A stretch of DNA of 31,132 nt from DATMQA01 sp035566895. Lineage in GTDB: Bacteria > Verrucomicrobiota > Verrucomicrobiia > Limisphaerales > UBA8199. A program made the translations under genes and the position numbers. Each line of letters starts with the position of its first letter. The first letter of the stretch is position 1. This document shows positions 8,294 through 17,331 of this stretch, piece by piece. The notes below the pieces were generated by a model. That model made no database searches. It worked only from the letters and a program-made list of their open reading frames with translations, and was not told where the DNA came from. The DNA lies in NCBI GenBank assembly GCA_035566895.1, contig DATMQA010000114.1:1-31132 (forward strand), in the 5' to 3' direction.

Positions 8294-11200
8294 TCCGGGC
8301 TCCGCGCACCCAGTGGCGGGGCGCCACCGGCCAAATTAATTTGAGGAGCCGGCGTTTCCTTTTTTGTCCGAGCCGCCAGTTTCTCAACCACATAGAAGGT
8401 GACCGGAATCAGGCAGACGGCGACACAGGTTGAGGCCAGCATGCCTCCGATAACGACCGTGCCAATAATGCGCCGGGAGATTGCACCGGCTCCGGTGGCG
8501 AGCCCCAAAGGCACGGTTCCGAGGATAAAGGCGAAGGAGGTCATGAGGATGGGCCGCAAGCGGATGCGGGCGCCGGTCAGAGCAGCTTCGATTATCGGCT
8601 TGCCTTTCTCGTATTCGAGCCGCGCGAACTCGACGATGAGAATGGCGTTCTTGGCGGCCAAACCGATAAGCATGACCAACCCGATCTGCGCGAAAACGTT
8701 GTTGACCATCTGCCGGGACCACAGTGCGGCGAAAGCGCCCAGGACGGCGATGGGGGTGCTCAGCAGAACGCTGAAGGGGAGGCTCCAACTTTCATACAAG
8801 GCGGCAAGAATCAAGAACACGAAAAGGAAGGAGAGGCCAAAAATGGCGGCAGGGGGAACGCCTTGCTGGGCCTTTTGCTCCTGGAACGAGATCCCGAGAT
8901 AGTCGAAGCCCATCTCCGGCGGCATGGTTTGGGCAAAAACTTCCTCCAGGGCTTTGGTTGCCTGGGCCGAGCTGTAGCCAGGCGCGGCTGCGCCATTAAT
9001 TTGCGCGCTGCGATAAAGATTATACCGCATGGTGAACTCCGGTCCGGAAATGGATTTGGTCGAAGTGAGGGCCGCGAGCGGCACAGCCTCTCCATCGTGG
9101 TTGCGGACATAGAACAAACCCAGATTCTCGGCGCGTGTTCGGTAGTCGCCTTCGGCCTGCACATAGACCTGCCACTGGCGGCCAAAGCGGTTGAAGTAAT
9201 CGATGAAATACCCGCCCATGAAGGTTTGCAAGGTCTTGTAAACCTCGGTTAGCTGCACCCCCTCCTTCAGGGCCTTGTCACGGTCCACATTCACGTAAAG
9301 TTGTGGCACGATGGGCAGGAAGGTCGTGTTGATACTGGCAATCTCCGGCCGCTTTTTTGCCGCCTCCATGAACTTGCTGACGTTGGCAGCCAGGAAGGAA
9401 ATGTCTTTCCCGGCCCGGTCCTCCAGGACGAAGGTGAATCCACCGGAGGTGCCGACGCCTTGAATGGCTGGGGGCGGGAATGCGAAAGCAATTGCGCCGG
9501 GGATACGGGAAAGCTCTTGGTAGAGGCGCGCCTTGATGGCCTCGTAGCTCTCCTCGGGTTTGGTGCGCTCGTCCCAAGGCTTCAGGCTCAACCACAGAAA
9601 TGCGCTGTAGGTATTGCGTGAAAAGCTGAGCAGGCTGAAGCCCGCGACCGTGGTGCAATCCCGGACTCCTGGCGTGGCTAGCGCGATGTCTTCCGCTTGC
9701 TTGCAAACCGCCACGGTGCGCTCCAGGGAGGCTGCAAAAGGAAGCTGAACGTTGGCGTAGAGAAATCCCTGGTCTTCCTCGGGTAGAAAGCCGGAAGGGA
9801 GGGTCTTGCCCAGAAGGCCGGCCCCCACCGCCACCAGGCCGAGAAACAACAGGCTGAACGAGGATTTGCGAATCAACGCTCCGCAAACGCCAACGTATCC
9901 ATCAGCGGTCCGGGCATAAGCCCGGTTGAACCACCCGAAGAACCAACCGAGGGGGCCTTTGGCCTTTTGGGCCGGTCGGAGGAGCAAAGCCGAGAGCGCC
10001 GGGCTAAGTGTCAGCGCGTTGAAAGCGGAAATGAGGACTGAAATCGCGATGGTAACTGCGAATTGTTGATATAGCCGGCCCGTGATTCCTGGAATGAAGA
10101 CCGTGGGAAGGAATACGGCGGAGAGAATGATCGCGATGGCGACGACCGGGCCCGAAACTTCCTCCATCGCCTTTAGCGTGGCTTCTTTCGGAGGCATGCC
10201 CTCGTCAATGTGATGTTCCACCGCTTCAACGACGACAATCGCGTCATCGACCACTAAGCCGATGGCGAGGACCAGCCCGAAGAGGGACAAAGTATTAATG
10301 GAAAAGCCCAACAAGGGGAAAACGGCGAACGTACCAACGAGAGATACCGGCACCGCCAATAAAGGGATCAGGGCCGCACGCCAGCCTTGCAGGAAGACAA
10401 ACACCACCAGCATCACCAGGGCCAGGGCCTCCCAAAACGTCTTGCCGATTTCGCGGATTCCTTCGGTGACCGCTTTGGTCGTGTCGATGGCGATGCGGTA
10501 ATCGAGATCCGAGGGGAACCGCTGCTTCAACTCCGCCATGCGCTTTTCGACGCCCTTGGCCGCTTCGATCGCGTTGGACCCGGGCAGTTGATACAACGCA
10601 AGAATGGCGCTTGGCTTTCCATCGAAACGGCCAATCACATTGTAATCCGCCGCCCCCAATTCGATGCGGGCCACATCTCTCAGGCGCACAATTGAACCAT
10701 CGGGCGTGGCGCGCAGAACGATGTTCGCAAATTCGTCCTCCGATGCGAGCCGGCCTTGAGCGCGAACCGTGTAAGTGAACTCTTGCCCTGGCGGGCTGGG
10801 CCGGCCTCCGAGCCTGCCGGCCGGGTTGACGTTGTTCTGACTGCTAACCGCATCGATGATCTCAGGGACAGTGATATTGAGCTTGGCCAGTTGATCCGGC
10901 TTCACCCAAATCCGCATCGCATATTGGCCCGCGCCGAAGATCTGCACCTGCGAAATGCCCGGCACGCGGCTCAGAGCGTCGCTGAGATTAATGTAGGCGT
11001 AATTGGCCAGAAACGTTGCATCGTGCGTCCCCCCGGGCGAGTTGAGCCCGATGATGACGAATGGTGCGGTCAGGGATTTCTGGACCGTCACTCCATAGTT
11101 GCGGACGTCGGCGGGTAGTTGCGATTCGGCCTGGGCGTAGCGCAACTGGGTCAGCACGTGGTCGATGTTGGGGTCAGTGGCGAGATCGAAATTGACGAAC

Positions 11201-11469
11201 ATGCGCATCGTGCCGTCGCTGGCGTTGATCGAATACATGTAGTTCATGTTGTCCACACCGCTCATCTGCTGTTCGATGGGAGTGGCGACGGATTGCTCGA
11301 TGGTCTGCGCATCCGCCCCTACATAAGTGGCGTTGATGTAAATCTCGGGCGGAACGACTTTGGGAAACTGGGCTACGGGCAATCCCGCTAGTGTCACCAG
11401 GCCTACAATGACCATGATGATCGAGATCACCATGGCTACGATCGGGCGATTGATGAAGAATTTGGACAT
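8290..11469 (-). CDS. RND multidrug efflux pump, HAE1 family (AcrB/MexB-like)
   Basis: Inner-membrane proton-driven exporter, 1059 residues, the usual HAE1 length. It starts MSKFFINRPIVAMVISIIMV, typical of AcrB-like TM1. The porter domain shows VATPIEQQMSGVDNMNYMYS and FGAGQYAMRIWVKPDQLA. Asp408 and Asp409 in GLVVDDAIVVVEAVE match the AcrB proton-relay aspartates, and LIGLAAKNAILIVEFA in TM10 carries the partner Lys. The ATG at 11469 follows the adaptor's TAG by five bases without a strong ribosome site, consistent with coupling; its TGA overlaps the TTG of the outer-membrane factor. With both neighbours it makes a complete tripartite pump. The drug range cannot be predicted; no local TetR/MarR regulator is present. 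Confidence 0.96.
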   Translation of the reverse strand: MSKFFINRPIVAMVISIIMVIVGLVTLAGLPVAQFPKVVPPEIYINATYVGADAQTIEQSVATPIEQQMSGVDNMNYMYSINASDGTMRMFVNFDLATDPNIDHVLTQLRYAQAESQLPADVRNYGVTVQKSLTAPFVIIGLNSPGGTHDATFLANYAYINLSDALSRVPGISQVQIFGAGQYAMRIWVKPDQLAKLNITVPEIIDAVSSQNNVNPAGRLGGRPSPPGQEFTYTVRAQGRLASEDEFANIVLRATPDGSIVRLRDVARIELGAADYNVIGRFDGKPSAILALYQLPGSNAIEAAKGVEKRMAELKQRFPSDLDYRIAIDTTKAVTEGIREIGKTFWEALALVMLVVFVFLQGWRAALIPLLAVPVSLVGTFAVFPLLGFSINTLSLFGLVLAIGLVVDDAIVVVEAVEHHIDEGMPPKEATLKAMEEVSGPVVAIAIILSAVFLPTVFIPGITGRLYQQFAVTIAISVLISAFNALTLSPALSALLLRPAQKAKGPLGWFFGWFNRAYARTADGYVGVCGALIRKSSFSLLFLGLVAVGAGLLGKTLPSGFLPEEDQGFLYANVQLPFAASLERTVAVCKQAEDIALATPGVRDCTTVAGFSLLSFSRNTYSAFLWLSLKPWDERTKPEESYEAIKARLYQELSRIPGAIAFAFPPPAIQGVGTSGGFTFVLEDRAGKDISFLAANVSKFMEAAKKRPEIASINTTFLPIVPQLYVNVDRDKALKEGVQLTEVYKTLQTFMGGYFIDYFNRFGRQWQVYVQAEGDYRTRAENLGLFYVRNHDGEAVPLAALTSTKSISGPEFTMRYNLYRSAQINGAAAPGYSSAQATKALEEVFAQTMPPEMGFDYLGISFQEQKAQQGVPPAAIFGLSFLFVFLILAALYESWSLPFSVLLSTPIAVLGAFAALWSRQMVNNVFAQIGLVMLIGLAAKNAILIVEFARLEYEKGKPIIEAALTGARIRLRPILMTSFAFILGTVPLGLATGAGAISRRIIGTVVIGGMLASTCVAVCLIPVTFYVVEKLAARTKKETPAPQINLAGGAPPLGARSPD

Positions 11470-11474
11470 GAGAA

Positions 11475-12638
11475 CTATTTCGTTGGGGGTGCAGCGAGGG
11501 TTTGAGCAATTTGGTCTGGCACGAAATTCGTCGTGGCCACAGTCATACCTTCCCGGACTTTTTGGATACCCTCGACCACGACGCTTTGACCTGTGTGCAG
11601 ACCCTCTTCAATCACCCAGAGATTTCCGCTGCGGTCGCCAACCCGCACCGGCTGGATGTGGACTTTGTTCTCCGCATCGATGACCGCCACCTGGTAGCTG
11701 CCTTGCAATTCTGAAACGGCCCGCTGAGGGACAAGCAGGGCATCGTGTTTCAGATCGAGCTTTACCCGCACCCGCGCAAACTCGCCGGGACGAAGCGAGT
11801 TGCCCGGATTGGAAAAGAGCGCCTCGACTCTCAGCGCTCCGGTGGTTTGCCCAATTTGGCGGTCCGCAGCGAAGATTTTGCCCTTGAGCGGATACACGGT
11901 GCCATCGGTGAGGATCAAATCGATCTCCAACTGCTTGAGCCGCTCGATTCGGTCGGTTTCAGTGGAGAAGAGTTTCGTGAAGTTGATATAGGCCTGTTCG
12001 GTGACGTTGTAATAGGCTTTGATGGGGTCGATCGTTGAGACCGTCGTCAGCTCACCGCTAGCCGGTCCAACCAGGTCGCCGATCTGTGCCCGTGCGATGC
12101 TCGCGATTCCATCAATCGGTGAGGTGATCCTGGTAAACTCCAGATTCAACTGGGCTTGCTCCACCTGGGCATTCGCCGAAACCACTGCGGCTTTGGCTTC
12201 CAGGTTGGCTTGTACTGCATCGTCATATTCTTCCTGGCTGATGGCCCTGTCCTTCACCAGCGGAGCGTAACGTTTGACGTCGAGTTCCGTCTTTCCGAAC
12301 CTGGCTTCGGCCTGAGCGAGCAGGCCTTTGGCCTGGTCAAGGGCCGCCTTGAAGGGACGCGGGTCGATTTCAAACAATAAATCTCCCTTTCTAATCGGGT
12401 CGCCCTCGTGGTAATTCTGTTTCAAAAGATAGCCGGTGACTTGCGCACGGATTTGCGCATTCACTAACCCGTCTAACACACCAATCCATTCGTGATAAAT
12501 CGGGACATCAGCCTGTGTCACGGCGGCAACCTCTACCATCGGAGGTAACGCCAATTTCGCTTGGGGCTTGTCTCGGCACGCGGGGCAACAGAGCAAAACT
12601 GTTGCGGCCAGGAACATCAGGGCTTTATGACCTTTCAT
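11475..12638 (-). CDS. RND efflux periplasmic adaptor (membrane fusion protein), AcrA/MexA-like
   Basis: Periplasmic adaptor that joins the RND pump to the outer-membrane channel. The 387-residue protein begins with a signal peptide and cysteines near residues 17-21 (LLCCPACR), probably a lipoprotein though the lipobox is not canonical. Biotinyl-lipoyl-like halves are visible as VNAQIRAQVTGYLLKQNYHEGDPIRKGDLLFEIDP and NLEFTRITSPIDGIASIARAQIGDLV, flanking an alpha-hairpin (AKGLLAQAEARFGKTELDVK). Beta-barrel and membrane-proximal parts follow (SLRPGEFARVRVKLDL, LLVPQRAVSELQG). A strong AAGGAGG lies upstream of the ATG at 12638, which also overlaps the TGA of the DedA-rhodanese gene. This is the only member of the operon with a near-perfect Shine-Dalgarno, which could boost the pump genes relative to the DedA gene. 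Confidence 0.95.
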   Translation of the reverse strand: MKGHKALMFLAATVLLCCPACRDKPQAKLALPPMVEVAAVTQADVPIYHEWIGVLDGLVNAQIRAQVTGYLLKQNYHEGDPIRKGDLLFEIDPRPFKAALDQAKGLLAQAEARFGKTELDVKRYAPLVKDRAISQEEYDDAVQANLEAKAAVVSANAQVEQAQLNLEFTRITSPIDGIASIARAQIGDLVGPASGELTTVSTIDPIKAYYNVTEQAYINFTKLFSTETDRIERLKQLEIDLILTDGTVYPLKGKIFAADRQIGQTTGALRVEALFSNPGNSLRPGEFARVRVKLDLKHDALLVPQRAVSELQGSYQVAVIDAENKVHIQPVRVGDRSGNLWVIEEGLHTGQSVVVEGIQKVREGMTVATTNFVPDQIAQTLAAPPTK

Positions 12639-13699
12639 TTTGTTCCTCCTTCTTTGGGTCCAGCAGGTTCAATTTTGGCGTTTTTCAAAGGTATACTCCC
12701 TCTAATGTCGACCTGAGCCGGTTCTCGATTCCCCGAGCCGATGCCAGCAGTGTTAACCGCGATCGCAATCCTCGGTTCGATGGGATGATTCTGTTCCCTC
12801 CAGGCGTCGATCCCTCCCAGCAACGGCCGGACGCGACTGAAGCCTTTCCGCTGGAGCCATAGGGCTAAGCGCGCGCTGGAAACCTCGTTTGGGCACGAGC
12901 AATACAGAATAATGTCCCGGTCCCGCGGAAACTCGCTCTGTCGCTTTTCGATCTCGTCCAGGTTGAGATGGATCGCTCCCTGAATCAGGACGGGATCTTG
13001 CTCGAGGGCGGCGGTGGAGCGTAGATCCAAAATGAGCGGGGTCTCGCCGGCATCCAGCTTTTCGCGCAGCTCGGCCACCGTGATCCGGGCCGTGCGCAAC
13101 TCATGCAGGAGGCGCCGCCGTTGCCAGTATTTGTAGGCGACGTAAAGCACCGCCAATCCGATAATTAGACTCAGGGCACTCCCGCCGATTCGAGTGATTG
13201 CCGCACCGATTTGCTCGACCTGATGGCTAAAAAGATAACCGAAGCCAAGCAAGCAACCCGCATAGAGAAACGAACCGACTCCGTCCACGAAAAGAAATCG
13301 GCCCGCGCCAATTCCAGACATTCCCGCCAGCGGCGGCGCCACAGTATTCATGCCGGGCAGGAACTTTGCCACCAGCACGCCGCGCAGCCCGTACTTGGTA
13401 AATAGGTTTTGGGTGCGGCGCACGCAGGAGTCAGGCTCCAACGAGATTCGGCAGAGCAGGCCCAGCACCTGGTTGCCGCGGTAGCGCCCCAGGTAAAACC
13501 AAATCGCGTCTGCAACGAGACAAGCCATTACCGTGACCCCGAGCCCCAACGGCAGGCTAAATTTTCCTGCAGCGGAAAGCGCTCCTGCGGCCAGCAGCCA
13601 GGGCAGCGCCGGGAGTGGCAGTCCCATCTGCTCCACGAGCACAGCCGCGAACACAAGCGGCAAGCCATGGTTGATGAGGAACTGACTGGTCTGGGTCAT
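12635..13699 (-). CDS. DedA-family membrane protein fused to a rhodanese domain
   Basis: Two-domain protein of 354 residues. Residues 1 to about 195 are a DedA/SNARE-associated membrane domain with several hydrophobic segments (PLVFAAVLVEQMGLPLPALP, then LGVTVMACLVADAIWFYLGR) and the re-entrant motif KFLPGMNTVAPPLAG at 112-126, where Lys stands in for the more common Arg. Residues about 205-305 form a rhodanese domain with DLRSTAALEQDP and the active-site loop LYCSCPNEVSSA, Cys267 being the expected sulfur-accepting residue. A polar tail of about 45 residues follows. DedA proteins are linked to undecaprenyl phosphate or phospholipid movement across the inner membrane; DedA-rhodanese fusions are known but their role is not settled. 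The TGA overlaps the adaptor ATG, making this the first gene of the transport operon, 52 bases after dps. Confidence 0.93.
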   Translation of the reverse strand: MTQTSQFLINHGLPLVFAAVLVEQMGLPLPALPWLLAAGALSAAGKFSLPLGLGVTVMACLVADAIWFYLGRYRGNQVLGLLCRISLEPDSCVRRTQNLFTKYGLRGVLVAKFLPGMNTVAPPLAGMSGIGAGRFLFVDGVGSFLYAGCLLGFGYLFSHQVEQIGAAITRIGGSALSLIIGLAVLYVAYKYWQRRRLLHELRTARITVAELREKLDAGETPLILDLRSTAALEQDPVLIQGAIHLNLDEIEKRQSEFPRDRDIILYCSCPNEVSSARLALWLQRKGFSRVRPLLGGIDAWREQNHPIEPRIAIAVNTAGIGSGNREPAQVDIRGSIPLKNAKIEPAGPKEGGTK

Positions 13700-13751
13700 A
13701 TAATCGGGTTCCGAAGAAAAAGCTTAATCCCAAACAATCATGTGACACCGT

Positions 13752-14360
13752 TCAGGGGACACCAACCAGGTGTTCCGCCAGGAACCACACCTGCATTTCA
13801 TTGGTCCGAATGACGTTACTCACGAGCAGGTCGTTGGTTCCATCGTCTCCCATTGCCGCTGCCTTCTTCGCTGAGGCGCGCGCTCTCTGGAGGATGATCT
13901 CGTGGGCGGTCAGCAGGCGCGAGATTTGGACCGGCACTTCCTCGCGCCCTTTGGGCGGACGCGGGATATTTGTGTTCTCGGCCACGTCGGCGGCCATGGC
14001 GTAGCTCAATCCACCGAGCCCCTGGATTCGTTCCGCAATCTGATCGACCAACTCGACCTGCTCGTCAAAGTGCTTGTCGAATAACAGGTGCAGTTGATAG
14101 AAGGTCTTTCCCGAGACCTGCCAGTGGTGCTTTTTATAGAGATCGCGGAGTGTCATCGTGTCGGCCAGGATTTGGTTTAAGCGCTCGACGCTGGCCTGGC
14201 AAACCTTCTCGCTCAAAGCATTCGGCAATTTCGCGATCGTTCCGAATGCCTGGATTTCGGCTGCTCTCTGGCCAATGTTCGGCCGGGCCCGTTCGGGATG
14301 ATAGTGAAACGTAATGTTCGAATCGCCGTTGCCTGTTTTTCTTTTCGCTTTTGTGTTCAT
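13752..14360 (-). CDS. dps: Dps-type ferritin-like DNA-protection protein
   Basis: Stores iron as ferric oxide and protects DNA from peroxide. The ferroxidase ligands are all present with the exact E. coli Dps spacing: His79 (KHHW), His91 and Asp95 (HLLFD), Asp106 and Glu110 (VDQIAERI). The protein has 202 residues, longer than the usual 160-170 because of about 40 extra N-terminal residues rich in Lys, Arg and His, a tail that could bind DNA. The ATG at 14360 is followed by MNTKAKRKTG. It lies 62 bases after the SDR gene and 52 before the DedA gene, so it sits at the junction between the stress cluster and the transport operon. Assignment as a member of the Dps family is firm; DNA binding is an inference. 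Confidence 0.93.
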   Translation of the reverse strand: MNTKAKRKTGNGDSNITFHYHPERARPNIGQRAAEIQAFGTIAKLPNALSEKVCQASVERLNQILADTMTLRDLYKKHHWQVSGKTFYQLHLLFDKHFDEQVELVDQIAERIQGLGGLSYAMAADVAENTNIPRPPKGREEVPVQISRLLTAHEIILQRARASAKKAAAMGDDGTNDLLVSNVIRTNEMQVWFLAEHLVGVP

Positions 14361-14422
14361 AAGTTCTGTCTGATGCTGTTTGTTCGCTCATCGCGAGACT
14401 TCCAGTCTGCTGTTGATGGTTT

Positions 14423-15193
14423 CTAGCGGTAGCCTCCGGAGATCACGAATGTTTCGCCCGTAATCCAGGCGGAGGTGTCGGACGCGAGGAAGACCGCGGT
14501 ACCGGCGATGTCCTGGGGCTGCCCAATCCGGCGAAGCGGCGTCTGGGCTTCGACTTGCTTGCGCATGTCGCTCTCGGCGATGCCGGCCGAATGGGTTCCT
14601 TCCGTCTCGACCATTCCGGGCCGGATGGCATTGACGCGAATTCCGCGTGGGCCCAGTTCTGACGCTAGCGAACGCGTGATCGCGTCGACGGCGCCCTTGG
14701 TGCCGCTGTAAACGGCGGACTCGGGAACGGCCAGCGTGCTGACGATCGAACTAATGTTGATGATACTGCCCCCTGCGCCGTCGAATTGCTTCGCCGCCGC
14801 CTGCGAAGCGAGCAGCAGGCCCAGCACATTCAAATTGAAATGCTTGTGGAAGTGTTCCTCGGTCACGCTTTCCAGGGGCGAGAATTCATAGATGCCTGCA
14901 TTGTTGACCAGGACGTCGAGTCGGCCAAAGGCCTTTTTCGATTTGTCAAACAGGCCTTCGATTTCCTCTGGCTTCGACAGGTTCGCTTGCACGGCGGTCG
15001 CTCTGCCGCCGTGAGCGGTGATCTCCTTCACGACTTTCTCCCCGTCTGCTTTGCTGGAGGAGTAATTGACGATGACCGCCGCGCCTTCCGCGGCGAGTTG
15101 CTTGGCGATGGCTGCGCCGATGCCTTTGGAAGCGCCGGTCACGATAGCTACCTTGCCGGCGAGCTTCCCTGAGTTTGTGTTCATAGCTTTCAT
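14423..15193 (-). CDS. Short-chain dehydrogenase/reductase (classical SDR)
   Basis: NAD(P)-dependent oxidoreductase of 256 residues with all classical SDR motifs: TGASKGIG at 19-26, NNAG at 97-100, the catalytic tetrad Asn120, Ser149, Tyr162 and Lys166 (YSGTK), and the C-terminal SAWITGETFVISGGYR. The ending and overall sequence resemble glucose/3-oxoacyl-ACP-reductase-like SDRs, but the substrate cannot be read. NYSSSKAD after the second strand favours NADP(H). The ATG at 15193 overlaps the TGA of the isochorismatase-like gene; the frame is open to 15304, but the extra residues are unlike SDRs. A second ATG at 15184 is possible. The coupling to a YcaC-like hydrolase suggests a joint role in detoxification or stress. 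Confidence 0.93.
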   Translation of the reverse strand: MKAMNTNSGKLAGKVAIVTGASKGIGAAIAKQLAAEGAAVIVNYSSSKADGEKVVKEITAHGGRATAVQANLSKPEEIEGLFDKSKKAFGRLDVLVNNAGIYEFSPLESVTEEHFHKHFNLNVLGLLLASQAAAKQFDGAGGSIINISSIVSTLAVPESAVYSGTKGAVDAITRSLASELGPRGIRVNAIRPGMVETEGTHSAGIAESDMRKQVEAQTPLRRIGQPQDIAGTAVFLASDTSAWITGETFVISGGYR

Positions 15194-15888
15194 AAGTTGA
15201 TTTTTTCTCGTTTCGTTTTTCGTTGGCTTTCCTTGCGTCTGCGGCTGGCGGGGGCATTGCGAGCCCTCATGGCTGGGCGCTCGGCGGCCGAGCTGTGACC
15301 GCAACAGCGCTCCTTCACGATGGCCGTTACCTCATTGCAGTGCTCCGTTCTTGCCCAATCGCGCTGGAGTTCGAGTAAAACCTGCAGTGCCGTTACCGAG
15401 ACCCCACCCGCCTGCTCAATGCGCCGGAGCGCTGTTTCGTGGGCGGCCTGGCTTGTGCCGCCCGAGGCGTCCTTCACCACATAAATGCCAAACCCTTCCT
15501 CCAACATCTGCAGGGCCGGAAAGGCCAGACACGCCTCGCTCCACAACCCCGCGATCAGAAAGTTCCTGCGACCGGTATTTCTGACTGCCGCGACAAAACC
15601 CTGGTCGTCCCACGCGTTCATGCTGGAACGTGGAATGGGTGCTTGGTCGGGAAAGAGAGCGAGCAATTGCGGTGCGATCCTGCCGTCAAATTCCCTGGAT
15701 TCAAATGCGGTCAGAATTACCGGCACGCCGAAAATCTTTGCCGCTTTCGCCAACACCAACGCGTTCTGGAGCAAGTCCTCCCAATCCATGTCGGCGGCAC
15801 CGAAGAACATCTGCGGCTGATGATCAATAAAGACCACCGCGCAATTGTCGGGCGTCAGCAGCCCTCTGTCAGTTGAACTGGCGCTCAT
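15190..15888 (-). CDS. Isochorismatase-fold cysteine hydrolase, YcaC-like
   Basis: Cysteine hydrolase of the isochorismatase superfamily, 232 residues. Recognisable segments are NCAVVFIDHQPQMFFG with Asp22, SSMNAWDDQGFVAAVRNTG, the nucleophile loop LIAGLWSEACLAFPALQML with Cys120, and DASGGTSQAAHETALRRIEQAGG followed by ELQRDWAR, all closely matching YcaC-type proteins. The usual catalytic lysine is not obvious; Arg87 lies near its place, which I cannot settle by eye. The last 40 or so residues (after about AIVKERCC) are rich in Arg and Lys, do not look like the family, and read through the region just before the next gene, whose ATG overlaps the TGA. YcaC itself has no firm physiological substrate, so none is claimed. 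Confidence 0.9.
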   Translation of the reverse strand: MSASSTDRGLLTPDNCAVVFIDHQPQMFFGAADMDWEDLLQNALVLAKAAKIFGVPVILTAFESREFDGRIAPQLLALFPDQAPIPRSSMNAWDDQGFVAAVRNTGRRNFLIAGLWSEACLAFPALQMLEEGFGIYVVKDASGGTSQAAHETALRRIEQAGGVSVTALQVLLELQRDWARTEHCNEVTAIVKERCCGHSSAAERPAMRARNAPASRRRKESQRKTKREKINL

Positions 15889-16167
15889 AAATTGGGATTC
15901 CAGCGGTTCGATAAGCGAAACGAAAATCGCTTCCGCTGCTGGAGGACGCTATTGGTCACACGGTCTGACCTTTGCTCTTCCAAGGAACTAATTGCTTCTA
16001 CTACTTTCGGAGTAGGTGCTATGTGCCTTGCGGTTAAACCGCGCCGAGGCGCACCAGGTTGTGAACGCTCCTGCTTGGCTGCGTTGGGGCCCATAACTTC
16101 TCCAGCGCCAAAAGGGCTTGCTCCTGCACCTGCAGATTGAGACCTCACCTTGCTTGTATGCTCAGAT
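15889..16167 (-). promoter_or_regulatory. 279-base intergenic region upstream of the YcaC-like gene, with a shared 40-bp element
   Basis: This gap should hold the promoter for the isochorismatase-like/SDR pair. It carries a 40-bp block (plus strand 15977-16016) that matches 30 of 40 positions, without gaps, to a block at 21890-21929 upstream of the alpha/beta hydrolase gene; ten bases, TGCTTCTACT, are identical. It also contains a small inverted repeat, CTACT-5-AGTAG (16001-16015), and a GCGGTT-T-AACCGC palindrome around 16030-16045. An 87-codon open frame spans the region but resembles nothing I know and is not annotated. I cannot assign a sigma-factor class. Confidence 0.45.
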
Positions 16168-17247
16168 TCATACGGCAGTCAGCGCGGCCTGCGGCTGTTC
16201 CTCCCGGCGAGACTCAGTCGCGGTCCGTGATTTATCGAAGTCATTGATGAGCACGATGCGATAACGGGCCTTGCCCGAGCGCAAGCGCTCCAACGCATCG
16301 TTCACCTTGGACATCGGAAAATATTCCACAACGGGCGCGACGGAATGGCGGGCGCTGAATGCCAGCATGCGGTCGATTGCGGTGGGACTTCCGGTTGGCG
16401 AGCCGGACACGGATTTCTGGCCCACGATCAAACCGAATGCGGGCACTTCGAATGGTTTGAGCACGGCTCCCACATTGTGGAAGCAACCGTTGGGAGCGAG
16501 GGTATCGAGGAAGGCAGAAATATCCAAAGGCGCGTTGATGGTGGAAATGATCAGGTCAAGACCCCTGCCAAGTTTTTTCAGCGCTCCATCCTGCCTGGTG
16601 TTGTGCACATAATGAGCGCCCAGTTTTTGCGCTTCCGCCTGCTTGCTGTCACTAGTGGTGAAGGCATGCACTTCGCAGCCCCATTTGTTGGCGAATTGGA
16701 GCGCCATGTGTCCCAATCCACCGATACCAACGATCCCTACACGGGCAGTGGAGGGCACGTCATGGATCAGGAACGGCGAAAATACAGTGATGCCGCCGCA
16801 CAGGAGCGGTCCCGCTTTTTCCAGGTCCAGCGCATCCGGCAAAGGACGAGCCCACGTCCACTGGGCTCGAACACGATCCGCAAAGCCGCCGTGGCGCCCG
16901 ACAATGGTCCCCTGAGCAGTGGAGCAAAGGTGTTGCTCGCCGGAAAGACATTCGTGGCAGGCGAGACAGCTATGCGAGAACCAACCGAGCCCGACGCGCT
17001 GTCCGATCTTGAGCCCCTTCGCCCCTTCACCCAGTGCGACGACGGTCCCGGTCACCTCATGTCCGGGCACGAACGGGTATTGGGACATGCCCCATTCGTT
17101 GTCGAGCATCGAGAGGTCGGAGTGACAAAGGCCGCAATGTGAGACCTTGATCTCGACTTCTTCAGGACCAATTTGCCCCGGATCGAAGCTGAAAGGTTGA
17201 AGCGAGCCGTGGGCAGTCGTGGCGGCATAGGCATTGAATGTTGTCAT
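16168..17247 (-). CDS. Zinc-dependent alcohol dehydrogenase, CAD/YahK type
   Basis: Medium-chain dehydrogenase/reductase of 359 residues that likely reduces aldehydes with NADPH. Catalytic zinc ligands are Cys41 (GLCHSD), His63 with Glu64 (PGHEVTG) and Cys150 (LLCGG). Structural zinc ligands are Cys94, 97, 100 and 108 in the CLACHECLSGEQHLC loop. The cofactor motif GIGGLGHMA at 174-182 and TTSDSK after the second strand favour NADP(H). The sequence is of the cinnamyl-alcohol-dehydrogenase-like group that includes YahK. The C-terminal 20 residues (SRTATESRREEQPQAALTAV) are a polar extension. The ATG at 17247 has AGGA about six bases upstream. It is 247 bases after ohr, a gap that contains a broken SDR tail, so it is probably read separately or at reduced level. 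Confidence 0.93.
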   Translation of the reverse strand: MTTFNAYAATTAHGSLQPFSFDPGQIGPEEVEIKVSHCGLCHSDLSMLDNEWGMSQYPFVPGHEVTGTVVALGEGAKGLKIGQRVGLGWFSHSCLACHECLSGEQHLCSTAQGTIVGRHGGFADRVRAQWTWARPLPDALDLEKAGPLLCGGITVFSPFLIHDVPSTARVGIVGIGGLGHMALQFANKWGCEVHAFTTSDSKQAEAQKLGAHYVHNTRQDGALKKLGRGLDLIISTINAPLDISAFLDTLAPNGCFHNVGAVLKPFEVPAFGLIVGQKSVSGSPTGSPTAIDRMLAFSARHSVAPVVEYFPMSKVNDALERLRSGKARYRIVLINDFDKSRTATESRREEQPQAALTAV

Positions 17248-17331
17248 ATTATCCTATTGGTTGATGGTTAAACGTGTCTTGTTTGCTGAACGAGTTGGAT
17301 TCCTTCTCTTGGTTAGCGTAATGGTTCGATT

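Noticed and set aside
15885..16148. An 87-codon minus-strand open frame in the gap before the YcaC-like gene
   Set aside because: It has no recognisable domain, no good ribosome site, and overlaps a shared non-coding element; more likely a chance frame in a regulatory gap.
16345..17142. A 265-codon plus-strand open frame inside the alcohol dehydrogenase gene
   Set aside because: It is antisense to a complete zinc dehydrogenase, and its composition (many His, Gly, Gln) is a reflection of that gene's codons.
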